The notes: a model not told the origin generated them from the letters alone. DNA of 64,000 nucleotides from Mucilaginibacter flavus (GCF_030409315.1 NZ_JAUFPS010000006.1:52371-116370); one strand, 5' to 3'; shown: positions 16,334-25,912, counted from the stretch's first letter. A program made the numbers and translations.

Positions 16334-19300
16334 TTGACTACATCCGGAAAAATACGTTTACTGTTAACCCTTATTGGTATTGGGTTATTGCTGACAGCTA
16401 TTTTTGTCCAGAAAACGTATACCCCCGTAAATAACCTGGTGCAAACCGGGCAAAGCCTTGAAGATAACCTGCACAAAAAAGAAGCATACATTTATAAGCA
16501 ATTAAATGATAAGCAAAACTTTAACAAGTTAAAAACACTTGCAGCGAGCGACAGAGACGCCATTGAAGCTATCAATGATTTTACAACAACACATAATATC
16601 TGGTTTGTAACTGCTTATAATAACAAGTTAAGCTTTTGGAGTGGCATAAAAGTTTTGCCCGATACTTTACAAAATATAAAAGATGGTGTTTCTTTTATAA
16701 AACAACCTAACGGCTACTATGAAGCAATCAAAAAAACCGAGGGCGATTTCTCGGCTATTTTCTTTATCCCGGTAAAAATTAACTACGCGTTTACTAACAA
16801 GTATCTGCAAAATACCTTTGCAAAAGACATCACCACCAGCAATAATATTGAAATAGCCGATCTTGGCGATAAAGATGTTTATGCCGTACACAGCAGCACC
16901 GATGAGTATCTTTTTTCGGTAAGGCAAAAGGCTGATAGCATCAATTATGCTTTTGTTTATTACGAATCGGCTTTTTGGATTTTAACCCTCCTAACGCTTT
17001 GTGTGTTGATCCATAATATTTGCTGTTATATGGCGGCAAAGGGCTATCCCTGGTTTTCGGCTGTGGTGATGTTATTGTTCATTGCTTTATTCAGGGCAAT
17101 TAACTTATACTATCACCTTCCCGATTTTAGTGAAACCCTCAGGATCTTTGATCCTAAAATATATCAGTCGGGCATACTGTACCCATCCTTTGCCGATTTT
17201 TGCATTAATATCGTTTGTGTTTTTTGGTTTGTAGCATTCATATACCTGCAACGGCGGCGGCTGTTTACCAGGGTTTACGGTGGCGCGATGGGCTACCTTA
17301 CGGTTATACTGAGTGTTTTACTGCTTATTGGAGTATCTACCTCCCTGCTCAGGTTGTTTTATGATCTGGTTATTAACTCCAGCATCAATTTTAATGTAAA
17401 CAATGTACTGGGCTTATCGTCATTTAGTATCCTGGGAGTTTTAATGCTTTGTTTTAGCTTCCTGATATTTTACCTGCTCGACGATGTTTTGCTTTACCTG
17501 TGCCTTAAGCTTAATGTGCCTAAATCGCACCAGTTTTGTTTACTGCTGGTGGGCATTGTAAGTACCACCATTGTATTCATGGTATATTATGAGTTTACCA
17601 TGTTTTACTTGTTGTGGATGCTGCTTGTGCTGATACGGGCTTATGGTTTTATATACCAGGGGAGCAAGCTCACTACAAGTACTTTTTTATGCGTAATTTT
17701 CATTTGTTCGCTTATTTCGGCCATAAAACTCAACCATTTTGAGGGTATTAAGGAGGCCAACATTCGCAAAAAACTGGTACACAAATTAGAAGACCCTTCT
17801 GATCCGGATGCCGAAAACTATTTTAAAAGAATTGAAAACAGAATTGTTACCGATACCGCCATTATCAGGTATTTTAAGCAAAATGTTCATAACAACGAAT
17901 ACCTTACTACCCGGTTTCAAAAATTATATTTTGATGGCTATCTTTCAAAGTATAGCTTAAAGATCCATGAATATGATGCCGGCGACCAGCCGCTGGGCGA
18001 TATCGATGATTTGCCCATTAACTCGTTTAAAGACCTGGTTGTTTATAGTTCTATAAAGGTGCTTGGCACCCATTTTTATCGCTTTCCGCAATCATTTGGC
18101 TTTCAAAGCTATTTTGCAATACTGGCTATCAACAGCGATAATAAACAGTTGGGGACTTTGGTGGTTGAGTTTAAAGCAAAACCCCTGCAAACCGGCGCTT
18201 TCCCCGAGTTGCTGATAGATGGACCTGTGCGGTCTGACGATGAATTTAAAGATTACTCATACGCCTATTACAGCGATGATGTATTGCTGAGCCAAAAAGG
18301 AAGCTACGTTTACTCATTAAACAATACGGACTTTAAAGGAAAACTCAAAGAATACGTTTTAAAAACCACCAAAAGCAATAGCCCCGAATGGTACAACGCC
18401 TTTAGCAAATATGAACACCTGGCTTATAAACCCAGTAAGCGTAATTTAATTGTTGTAAGTAAAGAGATTAACGCGTTGTACTATGGAGTAACCTCTATTA
18501 CCTTCTTTTTCTTGTCATTACTAATATTTAGCGCCTTTATTATTGTTGCCCGCGGGGCCTGGGTGCGTATCAGGATACTCAGCATTACCGACGATAGGAT
18601 TCGATGGAACTTTAAGATCAATTTTGGTAAGGTACTTTATAAAACCCGTATTCAGTTTGTGATGATTATTGCAGTGGTTTTAACCCTTATTGTGGTGGGT
18701 TTTATAACGTTTGTATCCATAGGTAATCAATACCACAATCAGCAGGAAAAACAAATAAGGGATAAAATAACCCGTATAGCCGAGGCTTTTCAAACAGGTG
18801 CGCTAAACAGGTATATTTATAATGTAAATGAAAAAAGCCAGGTTGATTTTAACGTACTGGCTAAAACCTACTCAACCGACTTGATCTTATTTGATTTGAA
18901 AGGAGTGCCCCTGGTAACCACCCAACCCAAAATTTATGAGTATGGCCTGGTTGCAAAAAAGATGAATTCAAGGGCTTTTATTTATTTAAGTAAGCTGCAA
19001 AAAACCGAAATTGTAAATGATGAGCGCATAGGAGAGTTGAGTTACAAGGCCGCCTATGCCCCTATAGTTACTTCCAATAATAAAACCATCGCTTATATTC
19101 AGCTGCCTTATTTTTCAAACGAGGCCGATTATAAAGAGCGAATCAGTTCATTGTTAAATGTAATGATCAATGTTTACGCCCTGGTTTTTATAGCGATAGG
19201 TTTGTTTGCCATTATTATTGCCCGGCAAATAACCGCGCCGCTAAGCTTTATACAGGAAACCCTCAGTAAAACCATATATGGTAAAAAGAACGAGCCAATT

Positions 19301-20065
19301 AAATGGCAGCGTAATGACGAAATTGGGGCATTGGTGAGGGAATACAATAAAATGATTTCGGCATTGGAAAACAGCGCCAACAGGCTGGCGCAATCTGAAA
19401 GGGAAAGCGCCTGGCGCGAAATGGCCAAGCAGGTTGCCCACGAAATTAAAAACCCCTTAACTCCACTTAAACTGGGCTTGCAACTCCTTGATAAATCATG
19501 GCGCGATAAAGACCCTAAGTTTGATGCCAAGTTTGAGCGTTTCAGCAAATCATTTGTGGAGCAGATAGAAAGCCTGTCGTCAATAGCATCGGAGTTTTCT
19601 GCCTTTGCTAAAATGCCGGATACGCGTATTGAGCCGATAAATATTTTTGAGATGTTAAGCCAGGCGGTTACCATTTTTAAACAAATGGATAACATTCATA
19701 TAGCCTACATGCCGCCAGAAGTGCCGTTTATTGTGGGGGCAGATCGTGACCAATTGCTGCGTTGCTTTAACAACCTGCTTAAAAACGCCATTGAAGCAAC
19801 CCCGCCAGATAGAAAAGGGTTAATTGAGATCAATTACCTGATCACCAGTAAAAATATTTTGCTAACAATCAAAGATAACGGCAACGGCATCCCCGAAAAC
19901 ATGCGCGAAAAAATCTTTGAGCCCAATTTTACCACCAAAAGCTCGGGTACAGGTTTAGGGCTCGCCTTTGTTAAAAACTCTATTGAAAACGCCAATGGTA
20001 AAGTATGGTTTGAAACTACGATGGATATTGGCACAACGTTTTATTTAAGCTTCCCATCTGCTTGA
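16334..20065 (+). CDS. Very large NtrY-like membrane histidine kinase
   Basis: A 1243-residue kinase, nearly twice the usual NtrY length. Translation appears to start at TTG 16334, since a stop lies just upstream and no ATG precedes the first membrane helix. The N-terminal 450 residues alternate one membrane helix, an exported region and a block of about seven or eight helices; a further exported region and more helices follow before a HAMP domain (ITAPLSFIQETL, RNDEIGALVREYNKM). The HisKA box is AKQVAHEIKNPLTPLKLGL and the ATPase end has DNGNGIPENMREKIFEPNF and SSGTGLGLAFV. No response regulator gene is next to it. The signal sensed is unknown. Confidence 0.88.
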   Translation: MTTSGKIRLLLTLIGIGLLLTAIFVQKTYTPVNNLVQTGQSLEDNLHKKEAYIYKQLNDKQNFNKLKTLAASDRDAIEAINDFTTTHNIWFVTAYNNKLSFWSGIKVLPDTLQNIKDGVSFIKQPNGYYEAIKKTEGDFSAIFFIPVKINYAFTNKYLQNTFAKDITTSNNIEIADLGDKDVYAVHSSTDEYLFSVRQKADSINYAFVYYESAFWILTLLTLCVLIHNICCYMAAKGYPWFSAVVMLLFIALFRAINLYYHLPDFSETLRIFDPKIYQSGILYPSFADFCINIVCVFWFVAFIYLQRRRLFTRVYGGAMGYLTVILSVLLLIGVSTSLLRLFYDLVINSSINFNVNNVLGLSSFSILGVLMLCFSFLIFYLLDDVLLYLCLKLNVPKSHQFCLLLVGIVSTTIVFMVYYEFTMFYLLWMLLVLIRAYGFIYQGSKLTTSTFLCVIFICSLISAIKLNHFEGIKEANIRKKLVHKLEDPSDPDAENYFKRIENRIVTDTAIIRYFKQNVHNNEYLTTRFQKLYFDGYLSKYSLKIHEYDAGDQPLGDIDDLPINSFKDLVVYSSIKVLGTHFYRFPQSFGFQSYFAILAINSDNKQLGTLVVEFKAKPLQTGAFPELLIDGPVRSDDEFKDYSYAYYSDDVLLSQKGSYVYSLNNTDFKGKLKEYVLKTTKSNSPEWYNAFSKYEHLAYKPSKRNLIVVSKEINALYYGVTSITFFFLSLLIFSAFIIVARGAWVRIRILSITDDRIRWNFKINFGKVLYKTRIQFVMIIAVVLTLIVVGFITFVSIGNQYHNQQEKQIRDKITRIAEAFQTGALNRYIYNVNEKSQVDFNVLAKTYSTDLILFDLKGVPLVTTQPKIYEYGLVAKKMNSRAFIYLSKLQKTEIVNDERIGELSYKAAYAPIVTSNNKTIAYIQLPYFSNEADYKERISSLLNVMINVYALVFIAIGLFAIIIARQITAPLSFIQETLSKTIYGKKNEPIKWQRNDEIGALVREYNKMISALENSANRLAQSERESAWREMAKQVAHEIKNPLTPLKLGLQLLDKSWRDKDPKFDAKFERFSKSFVEQIESLSSIASEFSAFAKMPDTRIEPINIFEMLSQAVTIFKQMDNIHIAYMPPEVPFIVGADRDQLLRCFNNLLKNAIEATPPDRKGLIEINYLITSKNILLTIKDNGNGIPENMREKIFEPNFTTKSSGTGLGLAFVKNSIENANGKVWFETTMDIGTTFYLSFPSA

Positions 20066-20171
20066 GCTTCGAGGTAAAAGGATAAAGGCGAAAGGTAAAA
20101 GGTTTTTTGGGAAGTGGTTGGGTGGCAAAAGGTCTTTGAAGAGGTAATACCATCAAAGGATCTTAGATTCT

Positions 20172-20330
20172 TTACCCAAGGTGCTTTTTCTGCCCCTTCT
20201 TCATCCCTTTTTTCGCAAAGCCATTTCCTACATCTGCCTTAACAATAGTCTGCTTTGCGGTAGCCTCTTCCACTTTATCCTGGTAGGCCAACGGCACCCA
20301 CTCTGGTCTGATCTGTTTTAGATTTTCCAT
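20172..20330 (-). CDS. Small 52-residue protein downstream of the WYL regulator
   Basis: An ATG at 20330 opens a 52-codon frame ending in TAA at 20172-20174. It starts 3 bases after the WYL gene's TAA, an arrangement that favours translational coupling. The product begins MENLKQIRPEWVPLAYQDKV, has a middle EEATAKQTIVKADV and ends in a strongly basic tail GFAKKGMKKGQKKHLG, which could bind nucleic acid. I recognise no family. The tight spacing and clean frame make a real gene likely but this rests on inspection only. Confidence 0.6.
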   Translation of the reverse strand: MENLKQIRPEWVPLAYQDKVEEATAKQTIVKADVGNGFAKKGMKKGQKKHLG

Positions 20331-20333
20331 TGT

Positions 20334-21374
20334 TTATCCGCCATGCCGGCTATCAATGCCTACTGCGTCGTAATTGTCCAATGTTTTTACCAATTGCTTT
20401 TTAATCTGGGTAACCAGTATCCGCGGACCCAATATCCGCATTTTGGCACCAAAGCCAAGCAACTCCCGTTCCAGCTCAAAGTTCATAATCACCCGGATGC
20501 TAAAGATGATCCCATCTTCCTGCTCTTTCAATATCTTTTGCGTGTGATGTAACGGTTTGGTAATCACATAGGGCGCGTTAGCACTATCTACCCAAAAAAC
20601 AACCTCATTGCTAAGCTGACCGGGGCTTTTGGTTACACCTATTACATCATCGTAATAAGTAGCCAAATCAATCTGTGTATTTTCGCGATATGCGTCTTCG
20701 TGCTGTTCAATAGTTTTGATCCTGTCAAGCGCCAGGGTCAATAGCGGCGAATTACGCACGTGCGATTTACCCAACACAAACCAGCGGTTACGGTATTCTT
20801 TGAGTACATAGCCGCTAAAGCAAAAAGTACTGGCGTCGCGGGCTTTAAAAGATTGATAGGTAACACAAATGACCTTTTTGGCCACAATAGCTTTGCGGAT
20901 AACCTCTATCCATTCCAGGCCTTTAAGGTTGTCGTTTTTTTCAAAATCGATAACGGGTGTACTATGCGTTTTTTGGCTGTAGATCTTATCTTCCAGTTTG
21001 CTCACCATCTCGTTCAGATCGGTAAAATGCCCGAAGCCTTTAAATTGTTTTAGCAAAGCCGATACTTCACCCAGCACCTGCAAATCCTGCTGATTAAGCG
21101 GGCTATTGGTAATGCTGTACCCTTTTTCGCTATAGGTATAATACTTTTTATCAACCACCACAATAGGCGCTTCGTACCCTAACTTATTGCTGCGCATCAT
21201 TTCAATATCGGCCTGTACCGTGCGGCGACTTACGCCGGTATCAATACCTTCAAATTCGTACAGCGCATCAGAACAGGCATCAATCAAATCATCCAGCGTC
21301 CACTTTTTATAGCGGTTTTGCAGGCAGTTATCAATAGTACGGTAGCGGATGAGGGCGTTGCGGTTTACGGGCAT
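20334..21374 (-). CDS. WYL-domain transcriptional regulator
   Basis: A 346-residue regulator with an N-terminal winged-helix part (WTLDDLIDACSDALYE and GVSRRTVQADIEMMRS show the DeoR-like recognition helix) and a central-to-C-terminal WYL domain (KKVICVTYQSF, FSGYVLKEYRNRWFVLGKSH). WYL proteins sense ligands, often nucleic acid or nucleotides, and control repair or defence genes. It lies downstream of a tail-anchored protein gene and is divergent from rtcB, so control of rtcB is a fair inference. A palindromic candidate operator lies at 21948-21970. Confidence 0.9.
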   Translation of the reverse strand: MPVNRNALIRYRTIDNCLQNRYKKWTLDDLIDACSDALYEFEGIDTGVSRRTVQADIEMMRSNKLGYEAPIVVVDKKYYTYSEKGYSITNSPLNQQDLQVLGEVSALLKQFKGFGHFTDLNEMVSKLEDKIYSQKTHSTPVIDFEKNDNLKGLEWIEVIRKAIVAKKVICVTYQSFKARDASTFCFSGYVLKEYRNRWFVLGKSHVRNSPLLTLALDRIKTIEQHEDAYRENTQIDLATYYDDVIGVTKSPGQLSNEVVFWVDSANAPYVITKPLHHTQKILKEQEDGIIFSIRVIMNFELERELLGFGAKMRILGPRILVTQIKKQLVKTLDNYDAVGIDSRHGG

Positions 21375-21398
21375 GGGTTTTTAAATAAATGTGATTAA

Positions 21399-21884
21399 CT
21401 ATCCAAAACGAAGCCGTAGCCATATCATAATAATAATTAATAGCAGAGGCACCATCGCAATCGCTTTTCGCTTTTTCTTTGTGTCGATAGATAGTTTATA
21501 AGTTGCCGGTATATCATATCGTTGGCTAATATGACCTAATATTTTGCTGCCAAAATCATAGGCTTTGGTTTGGTTTAGAAGTACATATTCTTCATATATA
21601 AAAAAATAAAAGAAATCCTTTGGGTCTGTGTCAGTTTTTAAAATGATATAAGCGATACATGCAGGTAAATCCTGGTTTCGGCCTCCACCATTACCCATTT
21701 CGAATTGAAACTCCAATATCTCGTCAATCTTAAAAGAGCGTTCTTTCTTTTTATCAGTAAAAAGGCAAATATCTCTTTCATTCAAAACCATCTTCCATTT
21801 TGTTTCAACAAAACGATCGGGATAACTACACTTAATCAGGTCGTCTTCAATAGAAATTATACAGCCATTATAAGATAACACCAT
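21399..21884 (-). CDS. Unknown protein with a C-terminal membrane anchor
   Basis: A 161-residue protein with a soluble N-terminal part of beta-strand character and one C-terminal helix (AIAMVPLLLIIIMIWLRL) followed by two or three residues, so it is probably anchored in the inner membrane with its body in the cytoplasm. No known domain is recognised. It is the first gene of the minus-strand unit with the WYL regulator, 24 bases upstream of it. Confidence 0.7.
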   Translation of the reverse strand: MVLSYNGCIISIEDDLIKCSYPDRFVETKWKMVLNERDICLFTDKKKERSFKIDEILEFQFEMGNGGGRNQDLPACIAYIILKTDTDPKDFFYFFIYEEYVLLNQTKAYDFGSKILGHISQRYDIPATYKLSIDTKKKRKAIAMVPLLLIIIMIWLRLRFG

Positions 21885-21947
21885 ATTGCTGATCGGGGAA
21901 ATTAATCACGAGTTTTATCATAATATAAATTTATTAAATTATTTTTT

Positions 21948-21970
21948 ACTACGCAAATAGATTGCGCAGT
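21948..21970. promoter_or_regulatory. Palindrome between the WYL unit and rtcB, candidate operator
   Basis: ACTACGCAA (21948-21956), spacer ATAGA, TTGCGCAGT (21962-21970): arms match at 8 of 9 positions. A -7-like TACTTTG follows at 21979-21985 in the rtcB direction. The symmetry, size and place between divergent genes suit a dimeric regulator such as the adjacent WYL protein. Confidence 0.6.
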
Positions 21971-22003
21971 GACTATATTACTTTGTACTGTCGAAAAGAA
22001 AAA

Positions 22004-22027
22004 GCCCTCTTCAAAACGGGAGAGGGC
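22004..22027 (+). promoter_or_regulatory. Hairpin in the rtcB leader
   Basis: GCCCTCT (22004-22010) pairs with AGAGGGC (22021-22027) around a ten-base loop. It ends 12 bases before the rtcB ATG and has no T run, so it is not a terminator. It could affect translation or be a cleavage or ligation target. Confidence 0.5.
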
Positions 22028-22039
22028 ACAAAGAAAAAA

Positions 22040-23494
22040 ATGGAAAAGATAAAAATCAGCAATAACGACATCACTTCATTGGGTGTTAATGATGTTAAAA
22101 TATTAGAAAGCTTTAGCCGTGTAGCCAATGGTTTGCTGAAACATGGTGTAATGGATCGTGCCGAAATATTGGCCAACCTGGAGGCTTTGATTGACGACCC
22201 TATGCCATACGCCATGAAAAAGGGAGGTAAGTTTAAAAACCTTGCCGAAACGGTTATCAACCTGCGTAAGGACGGGCATTTTTTAAAGCAGCCAAGAAAC
22301 AATTTCGCTCTTAAAACCGAGATAGCCGATTTCCCGGTGTGGGGCCTGGAGAATATTGAAGTGGGCGCCTTAGCACAGATGAAAACAGCTGTAAAATTAC
22401 CGATAGCTGTCGCGGGCGCCCTTATGCCCGATGCGCACCAGGGTTATGGCCTGCCAATTGGCGGGGTGCTGGCTACAACAGCCAACACCATTATCCCGTT
22501 CGCGGTTGGGGTTGATATTGCCTGCAGGATGTGTCTTAGCATTTTTGATTTGCCTGCCACAACAGTGGATACCGAAACCGATAAGCTTAAAACCGTATTG
22601 GGCGAGCATACCCATTTTGGAATAGGTAAAACAAGCAAGGTACATTTTGATAGCTCATTATTTGACAGCCGCACCTGGGGCGAAACAAGGATGATCCGGA
22701 GCCTGAAAGATAAAGCCTATGCGCAGTTAGGTACCAGCGGTACCGGTAACCACTTTGTGGAATGGGGCGAACTAAGCATTGCCGATGGCGCTTTAGAAGG
22801 CATCCCGGCAGGAAATTACCTCGCTTTATTATCGCACTCAGGTTCGCGGGGTTTTGGTGGAAGCATTGCGGATCATTACTCAAAAATTGCGATGAGCAAA
22901 ACCAAGCTGCCCGCCGAAGCCAAACATTTGGCCTGGCTTGATTTAAATATGGAAGAGGGGCAGGAATACTGGATTGCCATGAACCTGGCAGGCGAATATG
23001 CCAGCGCCAATCATCATGAAATCCATAACAAAATAGCCCGCGCGCTAAATATAAAACCGCTTACTATGATAGAGAATCACCACAATTTTGCCTGGCAGGA
23101 GCAATTAGCCGATGGTACGCCGGTAATGGTACACCGCAAAGGTGCCACACCAGCCGGCGAAGGTGTACTGGGAATCATTCCCGGCAGCATGAGCACACCT
23201 GGTTTTGTGGTGCGCGGTAAAGGCGACGCGGCATCTATCAATTCGGCATCGCATGGCGCTGGCAGGGCCATGAGCAGAAGCGCCGCGTTTAAAGTGTTGG
23301 ATAGGGCAAAGGTTGCGGCCAACCTCATTGAAAAACGCATTACCCTAACGGGCAGCGATATTGACGAAGCGCCAATGGCCTACAAAGACATCCACACCGT
23401 AATGGCCGCCCAAACCGGGCTGGTTGATGTATTAGCCAGGTTTGAGCCAAGGATAGTGAGAATGGCCGATGCAAGGGAGAAGCCAGAGGATTAA
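22040..23494 (+). CDS. rtcB: RNA-splicing ligase RtcB
   Basis: A 484-residue RtcB, joining RNA 2',3'-cyclic-phosphate or 3'-phosphate ends to 5'-OH ends with GTP and Mn. The ATG at 22040 (MEKIKISNND) is preferred over a TTG at 21962 that would lie inside the promoter region. Metal-ligand and guanylation residues are seen: GVDIACRM (Cys near 162), GTSGTGNHFVEWGE, SHSGSRGFG, and the nucleophile His near 405 in SASHGAGRAMSR. The divergent WYL unit is probably linked to its control. No archease gene is adjacent. Confidence 0.93.
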   Translation: MEKIKISNNDITSLGVNDVKILESFSRVANGLLKHGVMDRAEILANLEALIDDPMPYAMKKGGKFKNLAETVINLRKDGHFLKQPRNNFALKTEIADFPVWGLENIEVGALAQMKTAVKLPIAVAGALMPDAHQGYGLPIGGVLATTANTIIPFAVGVDIACRMCLSIFDLPATTVDTETDKLKTVLGEHTHFGIGKTSKVHFDSSLFDSRTWGETRMIRSLKDKAYAQLGTSGTGNHFVEWGELSIADGALEGIPAGNYLALLSHSGSRGFGGSIADHYSKIAMSKTKLPAEAKHLAWLDLNMEEGQEYWIAMNLAGEYASANHHEIHNKIARALNIKPLTMIENHHNFAWQEQLADGTPVMVHRKGATPAGEGVLGIIPGSMSTPGFVVRGKGDAASINSASHGAGRAMSRSAAFKVLDRAKVAANLIEKRITLTGSDIDEAPMAYKDIHTVMAAQTGLVDVLARFEPRIVRMADAREKPED

Positions 23495-23704
23495 GCAGGT
23501 AGAGGTGCGGGTTGCCGGTGGCGGGGTGCTGGGAGTTTTTTTTTAATTATAAAGCCCAATTGCTATCAGCTTTTGGACTTTATAGTTTATAGGAATATTT
23601 TCCATAAACTTTTGTATATATTTATCGTACAAGTGATTTCAATAGGGCAAACTTTTCTGTTGCCTTGCTATTATATTTCACTTAAAAACTGCACATTTAT
23701 AAAT

Positions 23705-25912
23705 ATGCGTAAAACCTGGCCCTTATACCTGTTGTTGCTGATGCCCGCTTTTTGTATGGGTAAAAGCCGCAATTTAAGGTTAGATAGCCTGAGGTCGCCG
23801 GTGCAGAAATCCATAGCCGAAAAAAAGACCGCCGATACCGCTTTTATCAACAGCTTAAACCGGCTGGCAAACGAGTATACAGCGCAGTATCCGGATAGTA
23901 CCATCATCTATGCCCAAATGGCTATTAGCAATGCCCAGCAAATTGCTTATCAAAAAGGCACCGCCGATGCCTTACTGGTTATTGCCACAGTATACGTTAG
24001 CCAGGGTAAATATGCCGATGCAGGCAAAAACCTGGATGAGGCAATTTCCTTATATGCTCCCCTGGGCGATTTGGTAGGCTTAAGTAACTGCTATAAAATT
24101 TACGGCAACCTTTATTTTCAATCAAGCAATTACGATAAAGCTTTAAGTTTTTTAAATAAAGCGCTTGCCATTAAAGTTAAAATACATGATTTGCAGGGCA
24201 CTGCCCGCACCTATTTAAGTATGGGCAACGTGTATGATAACCTTGGCTACTCAACCAGGGCGTTAGATTATTATTTTAAGGCCCTTAATATCAACACACA
24301 GCTTAACAATACCAAGGCCATAGCATCCAACTATAACAACATCGGGGTTGTTTTGCAAAATATGGAAATTTATCCCGAAGCCCTTAACTATTACAACAAG
24401 GCTTTAAGAACCTGGAAACAGCGGCACTCTTTCGGCGGCATTGCCACGGCTTACCTTAACATTGGCGAAGTGTTGATTGCCCAGCAAAGGTATGATGAGG
24501 CCATAAAATACCTAACCGAGGCCCAGCAAATAAACCAGAAACAAGATGATAAAGACGGGATCAGTTCGGGGTGGAATGATCTTGGCGTTTGCTATCTGTA
24601 TAAAAATCAAACCAATAAAGCCCTGGCTTATTTAAACCAGGCTTTAAAAATAAGCATTGATAATCAGCTTGATTATAACAGGGCAGCTTGTTTAACCAGC
24701 CTGGCTTTATTTTACAACACCACTCATAATAGCGCTAAAGCCTATGATTATGCCGTGCAGGCCAAATCACTTGCCGATAAGGTAGGCAGCACGCTATTAC
24801 GGTCAAACTCAAGGCTGCAACTCATTAAGGCCTTAGGCGCGTTAAACAAATACAAGGAAGCTTTTTTTGAACAAGCCGATCTTGACAAAATGAAAGTTGG
24901 CGCCAAAAAAGACGAAAGCCTGCAAAAATTTACCTCCTATAGCCTTGAATACAACTTTGCCGAAAAACAAAAACAGCAGCAGCTTCAACAAAAAGCTAAC
25001 GCCCAGCTTTACGAACAACAAAGCCATGGACAATTGTTGCTAAATGCCATCTTCGGTATTGTATTAGCCGCCATGCTGGTTATTTTAGGTGTGTACTACC
25101 GGCAAAAGCTAAATCAGCAAAAGATTAACGCGCAGCTTACCGAAAAAAATGAAGAGGTGATAGCCCAAAAAGCCGACCTGGATGAGCAAACCCTGAAATT
25201 AAACGAACTTAACAGTTTAAAAGACAGGTTGATTTCTGTTTTGGCGCATGACCTGCGATCGCCCCTAAGTACTTTGCGGGGCATGTTTAGCCTGCTTGAA
25301 GATGACAGCCTGAGCAACGAGGAATTTATGGAGATGCTGCCCGCGGCGTTAAAAAAACTGGAGTACACATCCGACTTTTTAGATACGCTGCTATTTTGGG
25401 TAAACAGCCAGATGGCAAACTTTGGTAATTCGGTAAAAAATTTCGGTATCAAAGAATTAATTAATTCCGAAATGCAGAACCATAAGGAGCAGGCTGCTTT
25501 AAAAGGTATCACCCTAATGGAAAATGTATCGGATGATTTGCAGGTTTTTTCAGATCCCAATTCTATCCGCATAGTAACCCGCAACCTGATCACTAACGCG
25601 CTTAAATTTTCGAGCGCGGGCGATGTTATCGAAATATCGGCCGATACACAGGATAAAAAAGTTAGGATTATTGTAAAAGATACAGGCACGGGCATGTCGC
25701 CCAAGCAAAAAGCCAAACTTTTTAAAACCAAAGTTGATAGTAAAGTGGGTACCAAAAGTGAATCTGGCACGGGGATGGGCCTACTGTTTTGCAAGGACCT
25801 GGTTGAAAAATGCAACGGCGAAATTTGGGTAAACAGCATTGAAGGGGTAGGCACCTCCTTTTATTTCACGCTGCCCCTTGCCAATAATGTAGAGGCACCC
25901 GTTTTAGCCTGA
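23705..25912 (+). CDS. TPR-containing sensor histidine kinase
   Basis: Start ATG 23705 gives a signal peptide (MRKTWPLYLLLLMPAFCMG). Then about seven tetratricopeptide repeats fill residues 60-390 (for example YADAGKNLDEAISLY, YDKALSFLNKALAI and YDEAIKYLTEAQQI), followed by a Gln-rich coiled segment, one membrane helix (LLLNAIFGIVLAAMLVILGV), a second coiled coil, a HisKA box SVLAHDLRSPLSTLRGM and an ATPase with DTGTGMSPKQK and ESGTGMGLLFC. This layout is common in Bacteroidota. No regulator gene is adjacent, so the partner is unknown. Confidence 0.88.
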   Translation: MRKTWPLYLLLLMPAFCMGKSRNLRLDSLRSPVQKSIAEKKTADTAFINSLNRLANEYTAQYPDSTIIYAQMAISNAQQIAYQKGTADALLVIATVYVSQGKYADAGKNLDEAISLYAPLGDLVGLSNCYKIYGNLYFQSSNYDKALSFLNKALAIKVKIHDLQGTARTYLSMGNVYDNLGYSTRALDYYFKALNINTQLNNTKAIASNYNNIGVVLQNMEIYPEALNYYNKALRTWKQRHSFGGIATAYLNIGEVLIAQQRYDEAIKYLTEAQQINQKQDDKDGISSGWNDLGVCYLYKNQTNKALAYLNQALKISIDNQLDYNRAACLTSLALFYNTTHNSAKAYDYAVQAKSLADKVGSTLLRSNSRLQLIKALGALNKYKEAFFEQADLDKMKVGAKKDESLQKFTSYSLEYNFAEKQKQQQLQQKANAQLYEQQSHGQLLLNAIFGIVLAAMLVILGVYYRQKLNQQKINAQLTEKNEEVIAQKADLDEQTLKLNELNSLKDRLISVLAHDLRSPLSTLRGMFSLLEDDSLSNEEFMEMLPAALKKLEYTSDFLDTLLFWVNSQMANFGNSVKNFGIKELINSEMQNHKEQAALKGITLMENVSDDLQVFSDPNSIRIVTRNLITNALKFSSAGDVIEISADTQDKKVRIIVKDTGTGMSPKQKAKLFKTKVDSKVGTKSESGTGMGLLFCKDLVEKCNGEIWVNSIEGVGTSFYFTLPLANNVEAPVLA

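Noticed and set aside
20066..20110. Tandem GGTAAAAGG-type words after the large kinase gene
   Set aside because: Only one side is present and no complementary arm was found, so it was not counted among the hairpin sites.
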